Shown here piece after piece: positions 44,513-56,927 of a stretch of 64,000 nt of DNA. This stretch comes from Streptomyces sp. NBC_00442. GTDB taxonomy: Bacteria > Actinomycetota > Actinomycetes > Streptomycetales > Streptomycetaceae. The position numbers and the translations under genes are program-made. Position 1 is the first letter of the stretch. Every line of letters begins with the position of its first letter. The stretch spans positions 1,860,001-1,924,000 of the forward strand of contig NZ_CP107918.1 in the NCBI RefSeq assembly GCF_036014195.1. Reading direction: 5' to 3'. The notes beneath the pieces were generated by a model. The model saw only the letters and a program-made list of their open reading frames with translations. It had not been told where the DNA came from and did not search any database.

Positions 44513-44752
44513 TCAGCCCAACAGGACGTCGTCGTCACCGATGCGCTTGAGCTCGCGCAGCAGGAGGGCGACACCGGTGGCGATGGCGGCGGCGGAGACG
44601 ATGGCGTCCAGGAGCTTCAGCGTGTCGTTGTCGGTGCGGGCCTTCTTGGCCTGCTTCGCGACGCTGATGGCACCGAAGGCGGTGGTGCCGATGGACAGGT
44701 ACGTACCGGCCTTGGACTTCTTGAAGCCTTTGGCCTTGGTCAGTGCACTCAC
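44513..44752 (-). CDS. 79-aa protein embedded in the gat operon
   Basis: 79 residues from GTG, overlapping the gatA stop by four bases (GTGA) and ending 17 bp before gatB. Basic N-terminus ([20 protein letters not shown]), then two moderately hydrophobic segments ([14 protein letters not shown] and [22 protein letters not shown]). It is probably membrane-associated. From memory a small hypothetical ORF sits at the same place in S. coelicolor. Function is unknown; translational coupling suggests it is made in step with GatA. Confidence 0.8.
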   Translation of the reverse strand: MSALTKAKGFKKSKAGTYLSIGTTAFGAISVAKQAKKARTDNDTLKLLDAIVSAAAIATGVALLLRELKRIGDDDVLLG

Positions 44753-46242
44753 AGCGACGGAGCCTCCTCGAGCAGCGGGTGTCCCCACTTTTCCACGAAG
44801 GCGGCCTCGACGGCGGCACCCACCTTGTACAGGCGGTCGTCCTTCATGGCGGGGGCGATGATCTGGAGCCCGACCGGCAGGCCGTCCTCCGGCGCGAGGC
44901 CGCAGGGCAGCGACATGGCGGCGTTGCCCGCCATGTTGGTCGGGATGGTGCACAGGTCCGCGAGGTACATCGCCATCGGGTCGTCGGCGCGCTCGCCGAT
45001 CGGGAAGGCGGTGGTGGGCGTGGTCGGCGAGACGATCACGTCGACCTGCTCGAAGGCCTTCTCGAAGTCGCGCGTGATGAGGGTGCGGACCTTCTGGGCG
45101 GAGCCGTAGTACGCGTCGTAGTAGCCGGAGCTCAGCGCGTACGTACCGAGGATGATGCGGCGCTTGACCTCGTCGCCGAAGCCGGCCTCGCGGGTCAGCG
45201 CGGTGACGTCCTCGGCGGACTTCGTGCCGTCGTCGCCGACGCGCAGGCCGTAGCGCATGGCGTCGAAGCGGGCCAGGTTGGAGGAGCACTCCGACGGCGC
45301 GATCAGGTAGTACGCGGAGAGCGCCAGGTCGAAGGACGGGCAGTCCAGCTCGACGATCTCGGCGCCGAGCGACGTGAGCAGCTCGACCGACTCGTTGAAG
45401 CGCTGGACGACACCGGCCTGGTAGCCCTCGCCCGAGAACTGCTTGACGACGCCGACGCGCATCCCGGCCACCGAGCCGTTGCGGGCGGCCTCGACGACCG
45501 GCGGGACCGGCGCGTCGATGGACGTCGAGTCGAGCGGGTCGTGTCCGGCGATGACCTCGTGGAGCAGCGCCGCGTCCAGGACCGTACGGGCGCAGGGCCC
45601 GCCCTGGTCGAGCGAGGACGAGAAGGCGACCATGCCGTAGCGGGAGACCGCGCCGTAGGTCGGCTTGACGCCGACGGTGCCGGTGACGGCGGCGGGCTGG
45701 CGGATGGAGCCGCCGGTGTCCGTGCCGATGGCGAGCGGCGCCTCGTAGGAGGCGAGGGCCGCGGAGGATCCGCCGCCGGAGCCGCCGGGGATACGGGTCA
45801 GGTCCCACGGGTTGCCGGTCGGCCCGTACGCGCTGTTCTCCGTCGACGACCCCATGGCGAATTCGTCCATGTTGGTCTTGCCGAGGATGACGACGTCGGC
45901 GGCCTTGAGGCGCTTGGTGAGCGTCGCGTCGTACGGCGGGATCCAGCCTTCGAGGATCTTCGAGCCGACGGTGGTCGGGATGCCCTCGGTGGTGAAGATG
46001 TCCTTCAGCGCCAGGGGCACGCCGGCCAGCGGGCCGAGCTTCTCGCCGGCCGCGCGCTTGGCGTCGACGGCACGGGCCTGCGCGAGGGCGCCCTCGCGGT
46101 CGACGTGCAGGAAGGCGTGGACCTTCTCGTCCACGGCCTCGATGCGCGCCAGGTGGGCCTCGGTGACCTCGACGGCGGTGAGCTCGCCGGACGTGATCTT
46201 CGCGGCGATCTCGGCCGCGGTGAGCTTGATGATGTCCGTCAT
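44749..46242 (-). CDS. gatA: aspartyl/glutamyl-tRNA(Asn/Gln) amidotransferase subunit A
   Basis: 497 residues of the amidase-signature family. The Lys-Ser-Ser triad is visible: Lys80 (VPLALKD), Ser155 in [14 protein letters not shown], and nucleophile Ser179 in [12 protein letters not shown]. It frees ammonia from glutamine for transamidation. It starts 5 bp after gatC and overlaps the following small gene by four bases. Confidence 0.97.
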   Translation of the reverse strand: MTDIIKLTAAEIAAKITSGELTAVEVTEAHLARIEAVDEKVHAFLHVDREGALAQARAVDAKRAAGEKLGPLAGVPLALKDIFTTEGIPTTVGSKILEGWIPPYDATLTKRLKAADVVILGKTNMDEFAMGSSTENSAYGPTGNPWDLTRIPGGSGGGSSAALASYEAPLAIGTDTGGSIRQPAAVTGTVGVKPTYGAVSRYGMVAFSSSLDQGGPCARTVLDAALLHEVIAGHDPLDSTSIDAPVPPVVEAARNGSVAGMRVGVVKQFSGEGYQAGVVQRFNESVELLTSLGAEIVELDCPSFDLALSAYYLIAPSECSSNLARFDAMRYGLRVGDDGTKSAEDVTALTREAGFGDEVKRRIILGTYALSSGYYDAYYGSAQKVRTLITRDFEKAFEQVDVIVSPTTPTTAFPIGERADDPMAMYLADLCTIPTNMAGNAAMSLPCGLAPEDGLPVGLQIIAPAMKDDRLYKVGAAVEAAFVEKWGHPLLEEAPSL

Positions 46243-46247
46243 GGTGA

Positions 46248-46544
46248 TTAGTCCTCCCCCAGGATCTGCGGCACCTTGAAACGCTGCTGCTCCTGGGCCG
46301 GGGCGCCGGAGAGCGCCTGCGCGGGGGTGAGCGACGGACGGACCTCGTCCGCGCGCATGACGTTGGTCAGCGGCAGCGGGTGGGAGGTCGGGGGTACGTC
46401 TTGGTCGGCGACCTCGGAGACGCGGGCGACCGCGCCGATGATGTCGTCGAGCTGTCCGGCGAAGTGGTCGAGCTCTTCGCCCTTCAGCTCAAGACGCGCC
46501 AGCCGGGCGAGGTGGGCGACCTCCTCGCGCGTAATGCCAGGCAT
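46248..46544 (-). CDS. gatC: aspartyl/glutamyl-tRNA(Asn/Gln) amidotransferase subunit C
   Basis: 98 residues. [42 protein letters not shown] is the canonical N-terminal helix pair that belts GatA, and the extended C-terminal tail ends in [12 protein letters not shown]. First gene of the operon; its promoter should lie in 46545-46832. Confidence 0.96.
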   Translation of the reverse strand: MPGITREEVAHLARLARLELKGEELDHFAGQLDDIIGAVARVSEVADQDVPPTSHPLPLTNVMRADEVRPSLTPAQALSGAPAQEQQRFKVPQILGED

Positions 46545-46725
46545 GCAGCGATCCTCAGGGGTGAGTGAGTGTGGTGTGGGCCCAATCCTATGGGGCGGGG
46601 CACCCTCACCACGAAACGGATTGCCCCTCCCCCCGCATCACCGCCCCGCGCCGCACCCCGGCCCCCTTCACTCCGCCGCCGTTGCACGGCCGGTCAGACA
46701 GGTTCCCGCGCCCCTGACCCGCCTC

Positions 46726-46765
46726 TGCGGACCGTGCCCGCTCCTCGCGCAGTCACCCGCGCCCC
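46726..46765. repeat. dispersed intergenic repeat, copy C
   Basis: TGCGGACCGTGCCCGC (46726-46741) then CGCGCAGTCACCCGCGCCCC (46746-46765), matching copy B near 42.7 kb except for two bases in the second part. It is in the rmdB-gatC gap. Confidence 0.7.
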
Positions 46766-46832
46766 TGGAAACCCCGGTTCGTCCGCGGTCCCCAGGAGGT
46801 TGGGCCGCGGCAATCCCGTCGGCCCCGGGGGT

Positions 46833-48950
46833 TCACTGGACGGGCTGGCCCGAGGCTCGGCCTGCCTCGGCCTCGGCCTGGGCGGCCGCCGCGGCGATCT
46901 CGGCCGGCCGATGCCACCCCGTGTCTCCCCGGGCAAGCAGCCACGCCGTCGCCTCGGCCGGCGGCATAGCCGCGGCCACCAGCCACCCCTGCACCGCGTC
47001 GCACCCCAGATCCCGCAGCCGCTCCCACGTCTCGTCGTCCTCGACCCCCTCCGCGACCACCAGCAGGCCGAGCGAATGGGCGAGATCGACGGTGCACCGC
47101 ACGATCTCGGCGTCCTCGTTGTCGACGGCGAGCCGGGCGACGAACGACCGGTCGATCTTCAGCTCGCTGACCGGCAGGCGCCGCAGGTGCACCAGCGAGG
47201 AGTAGCCCGTGCCGAAGTCGTCGAGGGACATCTTCACGCCGTGCCCGGTCAGCCCGGCCAGGGTGTCGGCGGCCCGCTGCGGGTCTTCGAGCAGGACGTG
47301 TTCCGTTATCTCCAGCTGCAGCGCGCCGGCCGGTACGCCGTGCCGGGCGAGCCGGGCGGCGACGGCCCCCGCGAACCCCGGGGTGTGGACGTCGCGCGGG
47401 GAGACGTTGACGGCGACGGGCACATTGAGCCCCTGCGCCCGCCACCGCGCCACCTGCGCGAGCGCGGTGTCCAGGACGTACTCGGTGAGGTGCGGCATGA
47501 GCCCGCTGGATTCGGCGATGGCGATGAACTCGTCCGGCGCGACCCGTCCGCGCTCGGGGTGCACCCAGCGCACCAGCGCTTCGAGCCCCGCGACCTGCCC
47601 GTCGAACTGGACCTTCGGCTGGTAGTGCAGCTCCACGTCGCCGGCGTCGAGCGCCCGCCGCAGATCGCCCAACAGGCCAAGGCGGTCGGGGGTGTTGGAG
47701 TCCCGCTTGGACTCGTAGATCTCCACGCCCGTACGGTCCCGCTTGGCCTGGTACATCGCGATGTCGGCGCGGCGCAGCAGCCCTTCGGCGTCGAGCGCGT
47801 GGTCGGGGAAGAGGGCGACACCGGCGCTGGCTTCGAGGACGAGGGTGAGCCCGTCCAGGTCGAGGGGCGAGGACAGCTCGGCGACCAGCCCGCGGGCGGT
47901 GCGCATCGCGCTGGTCGCGGACTCGCAGACGGGCAGCAGCACGGCGAACTCGTCGCCGCCCAGCCTGGCCGCCTCGGCGCCGCGCGGCAGAGCCGTCTTG
48001 AGCCGTTCGGCTATTTGGAGGAGGAGGCGGTCACCGGCGAGGTGTCCGAGGGTGTCGTTCACCGACCGGAAGCGGTCGAGGTCGATCAGGACGAGCGCGG
48101 ATCGGGTGGCGGTGTTCTCCGCCTCCTCCAGGGCCGTCCAGGTGCGCTCCAGGAGCCACTGGCGGTTGGGGAGCCCGGTCAGCGGGTCGCGCAGCTGCTC
48201 CTCGGCGCGGGCGCGGGCGATCCACAGCGTCGAGTCGAGGGCGACGAGCGGCACCGCGAACAGCGGCAGCAGCACCGGCACGGACATGGCGACGACGCAG
48301 ATCAGCGGGGCGATGCCGAGCAGCGCGACGGCCACGAGGCCCTGCCTGAGCAGGGCGGTGCGGGCCACCGTCCGCAGGCCGCCGCGGGGTGCGAGCGCGT
48401 ACCAGAGCAGCGTCCTGGTGCACAGCAGATAGGCGCCCGCGGCGAGGACGATCTGGGGGGCGGTGGCGACGCTCCACTGGGTGGGCCACCAGGGATCGGC
48501 GACGGAGGGGACGGTGCCGAAGGCGGCCAGGACCAGGCCCGCGGTTCCGATGCCGACGACGTCGACGGCGCCGTGCAGCACGCCCTGGCGCCAGCGGTTG
48601 CGCCGGGCCGCGCCGACCAGGACCACCACGGCGAGGCTGACCAGGGCGGCCGGCAGCCAGCCGTAGAGGAGGAGCACGGCGATGGTGAGGGCGGCTCCGG
48701 AGCCCGTGCCGCCCCACCAGCGCTCACGGCCGAGCGCGACGAGATGGCCGACGATGATGCCGCTGAGGACGGCGAGCGACCAGCCCGTCGTGCCGCCGGG
48801 GAACAGGGCGGTGCCCTGCTGCGCGGCCCGGTAGGCGCCGGTGGCGAGGACCCCGCCCGCGAGGCCGGTGACGACGGCCGTCAGCGTGGACGAAAAGCCC
48901 GTGAACCCGCGCAGCCTCACGGCCGGGGCGGTGCTCTCGGTCGGTTTCAT
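46833..48950 (-). CDS. rmdB: membrane GGDEF-EAL c-di-GMP phosphodiesterase
   Basis: 705 residues. About six transmembrane helices fill residues 20-225, GGDEF is at 331-335 and EAL at 457-459. All EAL catalytic positions are intact: EAL, NVSP, EITE, DDFGTGYSS, LKIDRSF and AEGVE. QGY is QGW, a mild change. The inhibitory site before GGDEF is RGAE rather than RxxD. Position between gat and ligA and the six-helix layout match S. coelicolor RmdB (SCO5495), a c-di-GMP phosphodiesterase affecting development; the name rests on synteny from memory. ATG 48950 is preferred over GTG 48965 because GAGAGGGA precedes it. Confidence 0.85.
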   Translation of the reverse strand: MKPTESTAPAVRLRGFTGFSSTLTAVVTGLAGGVLATGAYRAAQQGTALFPGGTTGWSLAVLSGIIVGHLVALGRERWWGGTGSGAALTIAVLLLYGWLPAALVSLAVVVLVGAARRNRWRQGVLHGAVDVVGIGTAGLVLAAFGTVPSVADPWWPTQWSVATAPQIVLAAGAYLLCTRTLLWYALAPRGGLRTVARTALLRQGLVAVALLGIAPLICVVAMSVPVLLPLFAVPLVALDSTLWIARARAEEQLRDPLTGLPNRQWLLERTWTALEEAENTATRSALVLIDLDRFRSVNDTLGHLAGDRLLLQIAERLKTALPRGAEAARLGGDEFAVLLPVCESATSAMRTARGLVAELSSPLDLDGLTLVLEASAGVALFPDHALDAEGLLRRADIAMYQAKRDRTGVEIYESKRDSNTPDRLGLLGDLRRALDAGDVELHYQPKVQFDGQVAGLEALVRWVHPERGRVAPDEFIAIAESSGLMPHLTEYVLDTALAQVARWRAQGLNVPVAVNVSPRDVHTPGFAGAVAARLARHGVPAGALQLEITEHVLLEDPQRAADTLAGLTGHGVKMSLDDFGTGYSSLVHLRRLPVSELKIDRSFVARLAVDNEDAEIVRCTVDLAHSLGLLVVAEGVEDDETWERLRDLGCDAVQGWLVAAAMPPAEATAWLLARGDTGWHRPAEIAAAAAQAEAEAGRASGQPVQ

Positions 48951-48962
48951 TCCCGTCCCTCT

Positions 48963-48976
48963 CACAGCCGGCTGTG
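48963..48976. promoter_or_regulatory. CACAGCCGGCTGTG palindrome upstream of rmdB
   Basis: A perfect 14-bp palindrome 13 bp upstream of the rmdB ATG, overlapping the alternative GTG start. It could be an operator or a hairpin near the ribosome-binding site. Confidence 0.4.
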
Positions 48977-49226
48977 CCCGTGCTCGCGTCGGCCCCCGCT
49001 GTCATGCCACCACGACCGGTGTTCCGCCCCCACTTCTCCATGGGCGGGGTCCATCGGCCGTGCACGGCGGGCGCGCATCTCAACAGTAGGCCGCAGAAGG
49101 GTCCCTGGGGCAGCGGTCTACAGCTCTTGCCCGAATGCGACCCAGCCACCCGCATCGGTCTGCTATGCGCCGAACGGGTGACTCCGCGCAGCCTCCAGGC
49201 CCCCTGTTATTACCCTTGTTTCAGTG

Positions 49227-52479
<3,253 letters not shown>

Positions 52480-52523
52480 CCCGGAAGCCTACGCAACCGG
52501 GGCCGGGGCCCGGCCCCTGGCCG

Positions 52524-53213
52524 CTACTTGCCGGGGCGCACGGTGAGGTCGTTGACCTCGGCGTCGGCCGGCAGGTCGATGGCCATGACGATGGTCGTGG
52601 CCACGGACTCGGGGTCGATGAACCGGGACGGCACGTACTCCTTGCCCTCCTGCGAGTGCACCTTGGCCTGCATGGGGCTGGCGGTGCGGCCCGGGTAGAC
52701 CGAGGTCACGCGGACGCCGTTGGGGTGCTCCTCGTTGCGCAGCGCGTCGGCGAGCGCCTTGAGGCCGTGCTTGGAGGCTGCGTACGCGCCCCATTCGGCG
52801 TGGGCGCTGAGCCCGGCGCCGGAGTTCACGAAGACCACGTGGCCGCGCGAGGCGCGCAGTTGGGGCAGCATGTGGCGGGTGATTTCGGCGGGCGCGATCA
52901 GGTTGACGTTGAGCTGCTGGTGCCAGGTCCTGGGCCGCAGCTCGCCGACCGGGCCGAGGTCGACGACGCCCGCGATGTGCAGCAGCGAGTCGAGATGGTC
53001 GGGCATCGGCTGCTTGTCGAAGGCCCAGGTCAGGCGGTCTGGATCGGCGAGGTCGCCGACGAGGGTGCGGGCGCCCGGGTGGCGGGCGGCGAGCTCCTTG
53101 GCGCGTGCGGCGTCGCGCGCGAGCAGGATGAGCTCGTCGCCGCGCTCGTGCAGCCGGCGCGCGACGGCCGCGCCGATGCCGGAACCGGCGCCGGTGATCA
53201 GGTGAGTAGCCAT
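52524..53213 (-). CDS. short-chain dehydrogenase/reductase
   Basis: 229 residues. The cofactor motif is HLITGAGSGIGAAVARRL, the NAG-like motif is LHIAGVV, and the catalytic Ser and YxxxK are in VNSGAGLSAHAEWGAYAASKHGLK. Classical SDR of unknown substrate. The start could be 53222 (three residues earlier). Same strand as the MetE-like gene, 44 bp upstream. Confidence 0.92.
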   Translation of the reverse strand: MATHLITGAGSGIGAAVARRLHERGDELILLARDAARAKELAARHPGARTLVGDLADPDRLTWAFDKQPMPDHLDSLLHIAGVVDLGPVGELRPRTWHQQLNVNLIAPAEITRHMLPQLRASRGHVVFVNSGAGLSAHAEWGAYAASKHGLKALADALRNEEHPNGVRVTSVYPGRTASPMQAKVHSQEGKEYVPSRFIDPESVATTIVMAIDLPADAEVNDLTVRPGK

Positions 53214-53265
53214 ACCCGCCATGCTCGCACTGGTCGACGCGGCCGTCGTCGCGCCCGTCGTCGCC

Positions 53266-53805
53266 CTACTGGATGCCGCGGGACTCTTCGAGGTAGGCGA
53301 GGGCCGCGACGCCGTCCTCGGCGAAGAACACCAGCTCGGTGAGGGGGACGGGCAGGAATCCCTCGTCCTCCATGCGGCGGAACTGCTGCTTGAGGCCGTC
53401 GTAGAAGCCCGCCGTGTTCAGGAGGACGACCGGCTTGGTGGTCTTGCCGTGCTTCTTCAGTTCCAGGATCTCGGTGGCCTCGTCGAGGGTGCCGGTCCCG
53501 CCGACCATGATCACGACGGCCTCGGACTTCGCGAGCAGGAGCGCCTTGCGCTCGGCGAGGTCCTTGGCGATGACCATCTCGTCGGCGTTCTCGCGGGCCT
53601 TGGCCGCGAGGAAGTCGACCGAGACCCCGACGAGCCTGCCGCCCGCCTGCTGCACCCCGTCGGCGACGACCTGCATGAGGCCGCTCTCGGAGCCGCCCCA
53701 CACCAGGGTGTGACCGCCCTTTCCGAGGAGTTCGGCGAACTCGCGGGCCGGCCCGGTGTAGCGCTCGTCGAGGTCGGCCGCGGACAGGAAGACGCAGATA
53801 TTCAT
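53266..53805 (-). CDS. LOG-family (lysine decarboxylase-like) protein
   Basis: 179 residues. The nucleotide-binding-like core is VWGGSESGLMQVVADGVQQAGG and VVIMVGGTGTLDEATEIL. The family signature PGGxGTxxE is VGGTGTLDE here, so the first Pro is Val. LOG proteins usually cleave nucleoside monophosphates, as in cytokinin activation; activity with the changed loop is uncertain. Confidence 0.85.
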   Translation of the reverse strand: MNICVFLSAADLDERYTGPAREFAELLGKGGHTLVWGGSESGLMQVVADGVQQAGGRLVGVSVDFLAAKARENADEMVIAKDLAERKALLLAKSEAVVIMVGGTGTLDEATEILELKKHGKTTKPVVLLNTAGFYDGLKQQFRRMEDEGFLPVPLTELVFFAEDGVAALAYLEESRGIQ

Positions 53806-53856
53806 GCGACCACCCTACGAGGGAAGAACGGCGGGCCCGCGGGCGCTGCACCTCTT

Positions 53857-54186
53857 ATGACGACAGGACATCGCATCACCATCGAGCAGGGCAGCGAGCA
53901 TGTGCGGGTCGTTCAGGGCGGGCAGGTGCTCGCCGAGAGCCGGCGCCCGCTGCTCCTTCACGAGACCGGCCTCCCCGTCCGCTACTACCTGCCGCCCGAG
54001 GACGTACGGACCGACCTCTTGACGGCGTCGGACACCCACACCTATTGCCCGTTCAAGGGAACGGCCTCCTATTGGTCGCTGCCCGGGACGCCCGACCTGG
54101 TCTGGTACTACCCCGACCCGAAGGCGGAGGTCGCCGAGATCAAGGATCACCTCTGCTTCTACGAGGTGGAGAAGGTCGCGGAGTAG
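53857..54186 (+). CDS. DUF427-family protein
   Basis: 109 residues, single domain. RVVQGGQVLAESRRPLLLHETGLPVRYYLPPEDVR and HTYCPFKGTASYWSLPG...VWYYPDP are the hallmarks of the DUF427 beta fold. The family is widespread in actinobacteria and of unknown role. No clear ribosome site; convergent with the GlxA-type gene, 10 bp apart. Confidence 0.9.
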   Translation: MTTGHRITIEQGSEHVRVVQGGQVLAESRRPLLLHETGLPVRYYLPPEDVRTDLLTASDTHTYCPFKGTASYWSLPGTPDLVWYYPDPKAEVAEIKDHLCFYEVEKVAE

Positions 54187-54196
54187 CCCCGCGCGC

Positions 54197-55183
54197 TCAG
54201 GCCCGCGCGGCGACCTGGAAGGTGCGCCGGTAGGCCACCGGCGAGACACCGAGCACGGAACGCATGTGCTGGCGCAGCGAGTTGGCCGTGCCGAAGCCCG
54301 CCCGGTGGGCCACCAGGTCCACCGGGAGGTCGCTGGACTCCAAGAGCTGGCGGGCCAGTTCGAGCCGTTGCGCGGTGAGCCAGTTGCCCGGCGTCAGCCC
54401 CGCCTCCTCGCGGAATCGGCGGGTGAAGGTGCGCAGGCTCATCCGGGCGTGGTCGGCCATCTCGCCGAGCGAGAGCGGCTCCTGGAGGCGTTCGAGGGCC
54501 CACGCCCGGGTCGCCGCGGTGCTGGCGAGGGTCGGCTCGGGGACCGGGCGCTCGATGTACTGGGCCTGGCCGCCGTCGCGGTGCGGCGGCACCACGCAGT
54601 GCCGGGCGGCCCGGTTGGCGACGGCGCTGCCGTGGTCGCGGCGTACGAGGTGGAGGCACAGGTCGATGCCCGCCGCGGCGCCCGCCGAGGTCAGCACGTC
54701 GCCGTCGTCGACGAACAGGACGCCCGGGTCCACCCGGACGCGGGGGAAGGTGCGCGCGAAGGCGGCGGCGTCGCACCAGTGCGTGGTGGCGGGCCGCCCG
54801 TCGAGCAGCCCCGCGGCGGCCAGCACGTAGGACGCCGTGCAGATGGACACCATGCGGGTGCCCGGCTCGATCACCTCGAAGGCGCGGGCCAGCGGCTCGG
54901 GCAGGGGGCCGCCCCCCGCCATGGCGCCGAGGTCGTAGGTCGGCGGGATCACCACGGTGTCGGCCGAGGCGAGCGCCTCGGGCCCGTGGTCGACCGCGAC
55001 CGAGAACCCGGCCTCGGTGCGCACCGGACGCCCGTCCGCGGTGCAGACGCTCACCTCGTAGAGCCGCTCGCCCTTCGGGCCCCGGGCGCTGTCGAAGATC
55101 CGGGAGGGGATGCCCAGCTCGAACGGGATCACTCCGTCGAGGGCGAGCACCGCGACCCGGTGCGTGGTCGGTCGTACGGTCAT
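54197..55183 (-). CDS. GlxA-type AraC-family regulator
   Basis: 328 residues. An N-terminal DJ-1/PfpI fold (VAVLALDGVIPFELGIPSRIF; VSICTASYVLAAAGLLDGR with the elbow Cys) is joined to a C-terminal pair of HTHs (LSLGEMADHARMSLRTFTRRF and VDLVAHRAGFGTANSLRQHMR). It is similar in layout to the regulator at 14146-15117. Divergent from the quinone oxidoreductase across repeated TGGCCA motifs. Confidence 0.92.
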   Translation of the reverse strand: MTVRPTTHRVAVLALDGVIPFELGIPSRIFDSARGPKGERLYEVSVCTADGRPVRTEAGFSVAVDHGPEALASADTVVIPPTYDLGAMAGGGPLPEPLARAFEVIEPGTRMVSICTASYVLAAAGLLDGRPATTHWCDAAAFARTFPRVRVDPGVLFVDDGDVLTSAGAAAGIDLCLHLVRRDHGSAVANRAARHCVVPPHRDGGQAQYIERPVPEPTLASTAATRAWALERLQEPLSLGEMADHARMSLRTFTRRFREEAGLTPGNWLTAQRLELARQLLESSDLPVDLVAHRAGFGTANSLRQHMRSVLGVSPVAYRRTFQVAARA

Positions 55184-55217
55184 GGCCAGATTCTGTCACA
55201 TCATGGCCAAACGGCCA
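55183..55217. promoter_or_regulatory. TGGCCA repeats between glxA-type regulator and oxidoreductase
   Basis: TGGCCA occurs at 55183-55188 and 55204-55209, and TGGCC-AAAC-GGCCA forms an inverted repeat at 55204-55217. The first copy overlaps the regulator start codon. Candidate operator for the AraC-type protein. Confidence 0.45.
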
Positions 55218-55300
55218 GCACCATGCGCGGTGCGCGGGGGGCACGCTGGTCTGGCGCCGGTGGCTCCCACCGGCGAAACCCTCCGTGAAAAGGATCAGCC

Positions 55301-56248
55301 ATGTCCCAGACCATGCGTGCCGTCAGCCTCCAGCAGTGGGGCGGTCCCGAGGTGCTCACCGAGACCGAGACCGAGCGCCCCGAGCCCGGCGCCGGCGAGG
55401 TCCTGGTCCGGGTGCACGCGGCCGGGGTCAACCCCGCCGACTGGAAGGTCCGCGAGCACGGCGGCATCGCACCGATGAGCCTGCCGGCGATCCTCGGCTG
55501 GGACGTGTCGGGCACGGTCGAGGCGGTGGGCCTGGGCGTCACCCACTACGGGGTCGGCGACGAGGTGTTCGGCATGCCGCGCTTCCCGCACCAGGCGGGC
55601 GCGTACGCCGAGTACGTCACCGCTCCGTCCCGGCACTTCGTCCGCAAGCCCGCCGGCATCGACCACACCGAGGCGGCGGCCCTGCCGCTGGCCGCGCTGA
55701 CCGCGTGGCAGGCGCTGATCGACACCGCCCGACTGGCCGCGGGGCAGCGGGTGTTGATCCACGCGGCGGCGGGTGGCGTCGGCCACGTCGCCGTCCAGAT
55801 CGCCAAGGCGCGCGGCGCGTACGTCATCGGCACGGCGAGCGCCGCCAAGCACGACTTCGTCCGCGGCCTCGGCGCGGACGAGGTGATCGACTACACCGCG
55901 GTCGACTTCACCGAAGCGGTGCGCGACGTGGACGTGGTCTTCGACACGGTCGGCGGCGACTACGCGGCGCGCTCCCTGAAGGTGCTGCGCCCCGGGGGCA
56001 CCCTGGTGTCGATCAACACCCCGGATTCGCCCGAGCTGCTCGCCGACGCGGCGGCCCGTGGCGTGCGGGCCGGGTTCACGCTGGTCGAGCCCGACCACGC
56101 GGCCATGGGCGCGATCGCCTCGCTCGTGGCGGAGGGCAAGCTGCGCGCGGAGGTCGACTCGGTGTTTGACCTCGCCGACGCGGCAAAGGCGCACGAGTAC
56201 GGCGAGCGGGGCCGCACCCAGGGCAAGATCGTGCTGCGTGTGGCGTAG
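55301..56248 (+). CDS. NADP-dependent zinc-free quinone oxidoreductase (MDR family)
   Basis: 315 residues. The MDR fold is clear: PEPGAGEVLVRVHAAGVNPADWKVREHGG, LGWDVSGTVEAVG, the NADPH-binding VLIHAAAGGVGHVAVQIAKARGAYVIGTAS, and VVFDTVGGDYAARSLKVLRPGG. No Zn ligands are present, as in quinone reductases. Likely the regulated target of the divergent GlxA-type protein. Confidence 0.93.
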   Translation: MSQTMRAVSLQQWGGPEVLTETETERPEPGAGEVLVRVHAAGVNPADWKVREHGGIAPMSLPAILGWDVSGTVEAVGLGVTHYGVGDEVFGMPRFPHQAGAYAEYVTAPSRHFVRKPAGIDHTEAAALPLAALTAWQALIDTARLAAGQRVLIHAAAGGVGHVAVQIAKARGAYVIGTASAAKHDFVRGLGADEVIDYTAVDFTEAVRDVDVVFDTVGGDYAARSLKVLRPGGTLVSINTPDSPELLADAAARGVRAGFTLVEPDHAAMGAIASLVAEGKLRAEVDSVFDLADAAKAHEYGERGRTQGKIVLRVA

Positions 56249-56324
56249 TCCGTCCGGCGGCGGGCGTGCTCTCCATCGCCTGGTGGGGGAGCGGGACCTC
56301 GACCGGCGTCCGTGGCACGCGGCG

Positions 56325-56927
56325 TCAGTGGCGTGCGGCCAGGTCCAGGGTCCACCAGGGGCCGCCGCGACCGCCGGAGCGGCCGACGCCCACGTCGGTG
56401 TAGCGGCAGGTGAGGATGATCGCGCGGTGCGGGCGGCTGTGCATCCAGCGCGTCACGGCGGCCGCCGCGGTCGAGACGCCCGACGCGACGGCCTCGCCGG
56501 TGGCGACGGCCGGATAGCCGGCGGCCCGCATCCGCGCGGCCGGGCTGCTGCCGCCGGGCCCGGTGTGCGTCAGACGGCGGTGCGCGGCCATGTCGGCGCT
56601 GTGCGCCTGCGCGGCCCGCTGGAGCGGCGAGCGCACCCGTACGCGAGGGCAACCGGCCTTCGTCCGGCGCCGGTTGACCTCCCGGACCACGGCGTCACGG
56701 GGCGAGCCCCGGGGCCGGGCGGGCGGCCCGAAGGCCGGCTCGGCGGCCGGCCCGTACGCCGGGCCGGTCAGCGGCCACGGACCGGGATCCGGGTCCGCCC
56801 ACTGCGGAATCCGGTACTCCGTCGGGCCGGGACCGGGTGGTGCGGCCGCCGTGGCGGGGGGCGGGCAGGCGAGGAGCACCGCGAGGACGAGACATCCCGC
56901 GTACCAGGCCTTGGCACGGGTTCGCAT
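56325..56927 (-). CDS. secreted CAP/SCP-domain protein
   Basis: 200 residues. A Sec signal peptide (MRTRAKAWYAGCLVLAVLLACPPPATAAAP) precedes a Pro/Gly-rich linker and a CAP domain (REVNRRRTKAGCPRVRVRSPLQRAAQAHSADMAAHRRLTHTG, with conserved His, then RWMHSRPHRAIILTCRYTDVGVG). The N in LNxxR is replaced by VNRRR. CAP proteins of Streptomyces are extracellular; function is unclear. The minus-strand ATG 56927 is followed at once by the signal peptide. Confidence 0.85.
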   Translation of the reverse strand: MRTRAKAWYAGCLVLAVLLACPPPATAAAPPGPGPTEYRIPQWADPDPGPWPLTGPAYGPAAEPAFGPPARPRGSPRDAVVREVNRRRTKAGCPRVRVRSPLQRAAQAHSADMAAHRRLTHTGPGGSSPAARMRAAGYPAVATGEAVASGVSTAAAAVTRWMHSRPHRAIILTCRYTDVGVGRSGGRGGPWWTLDLAARH

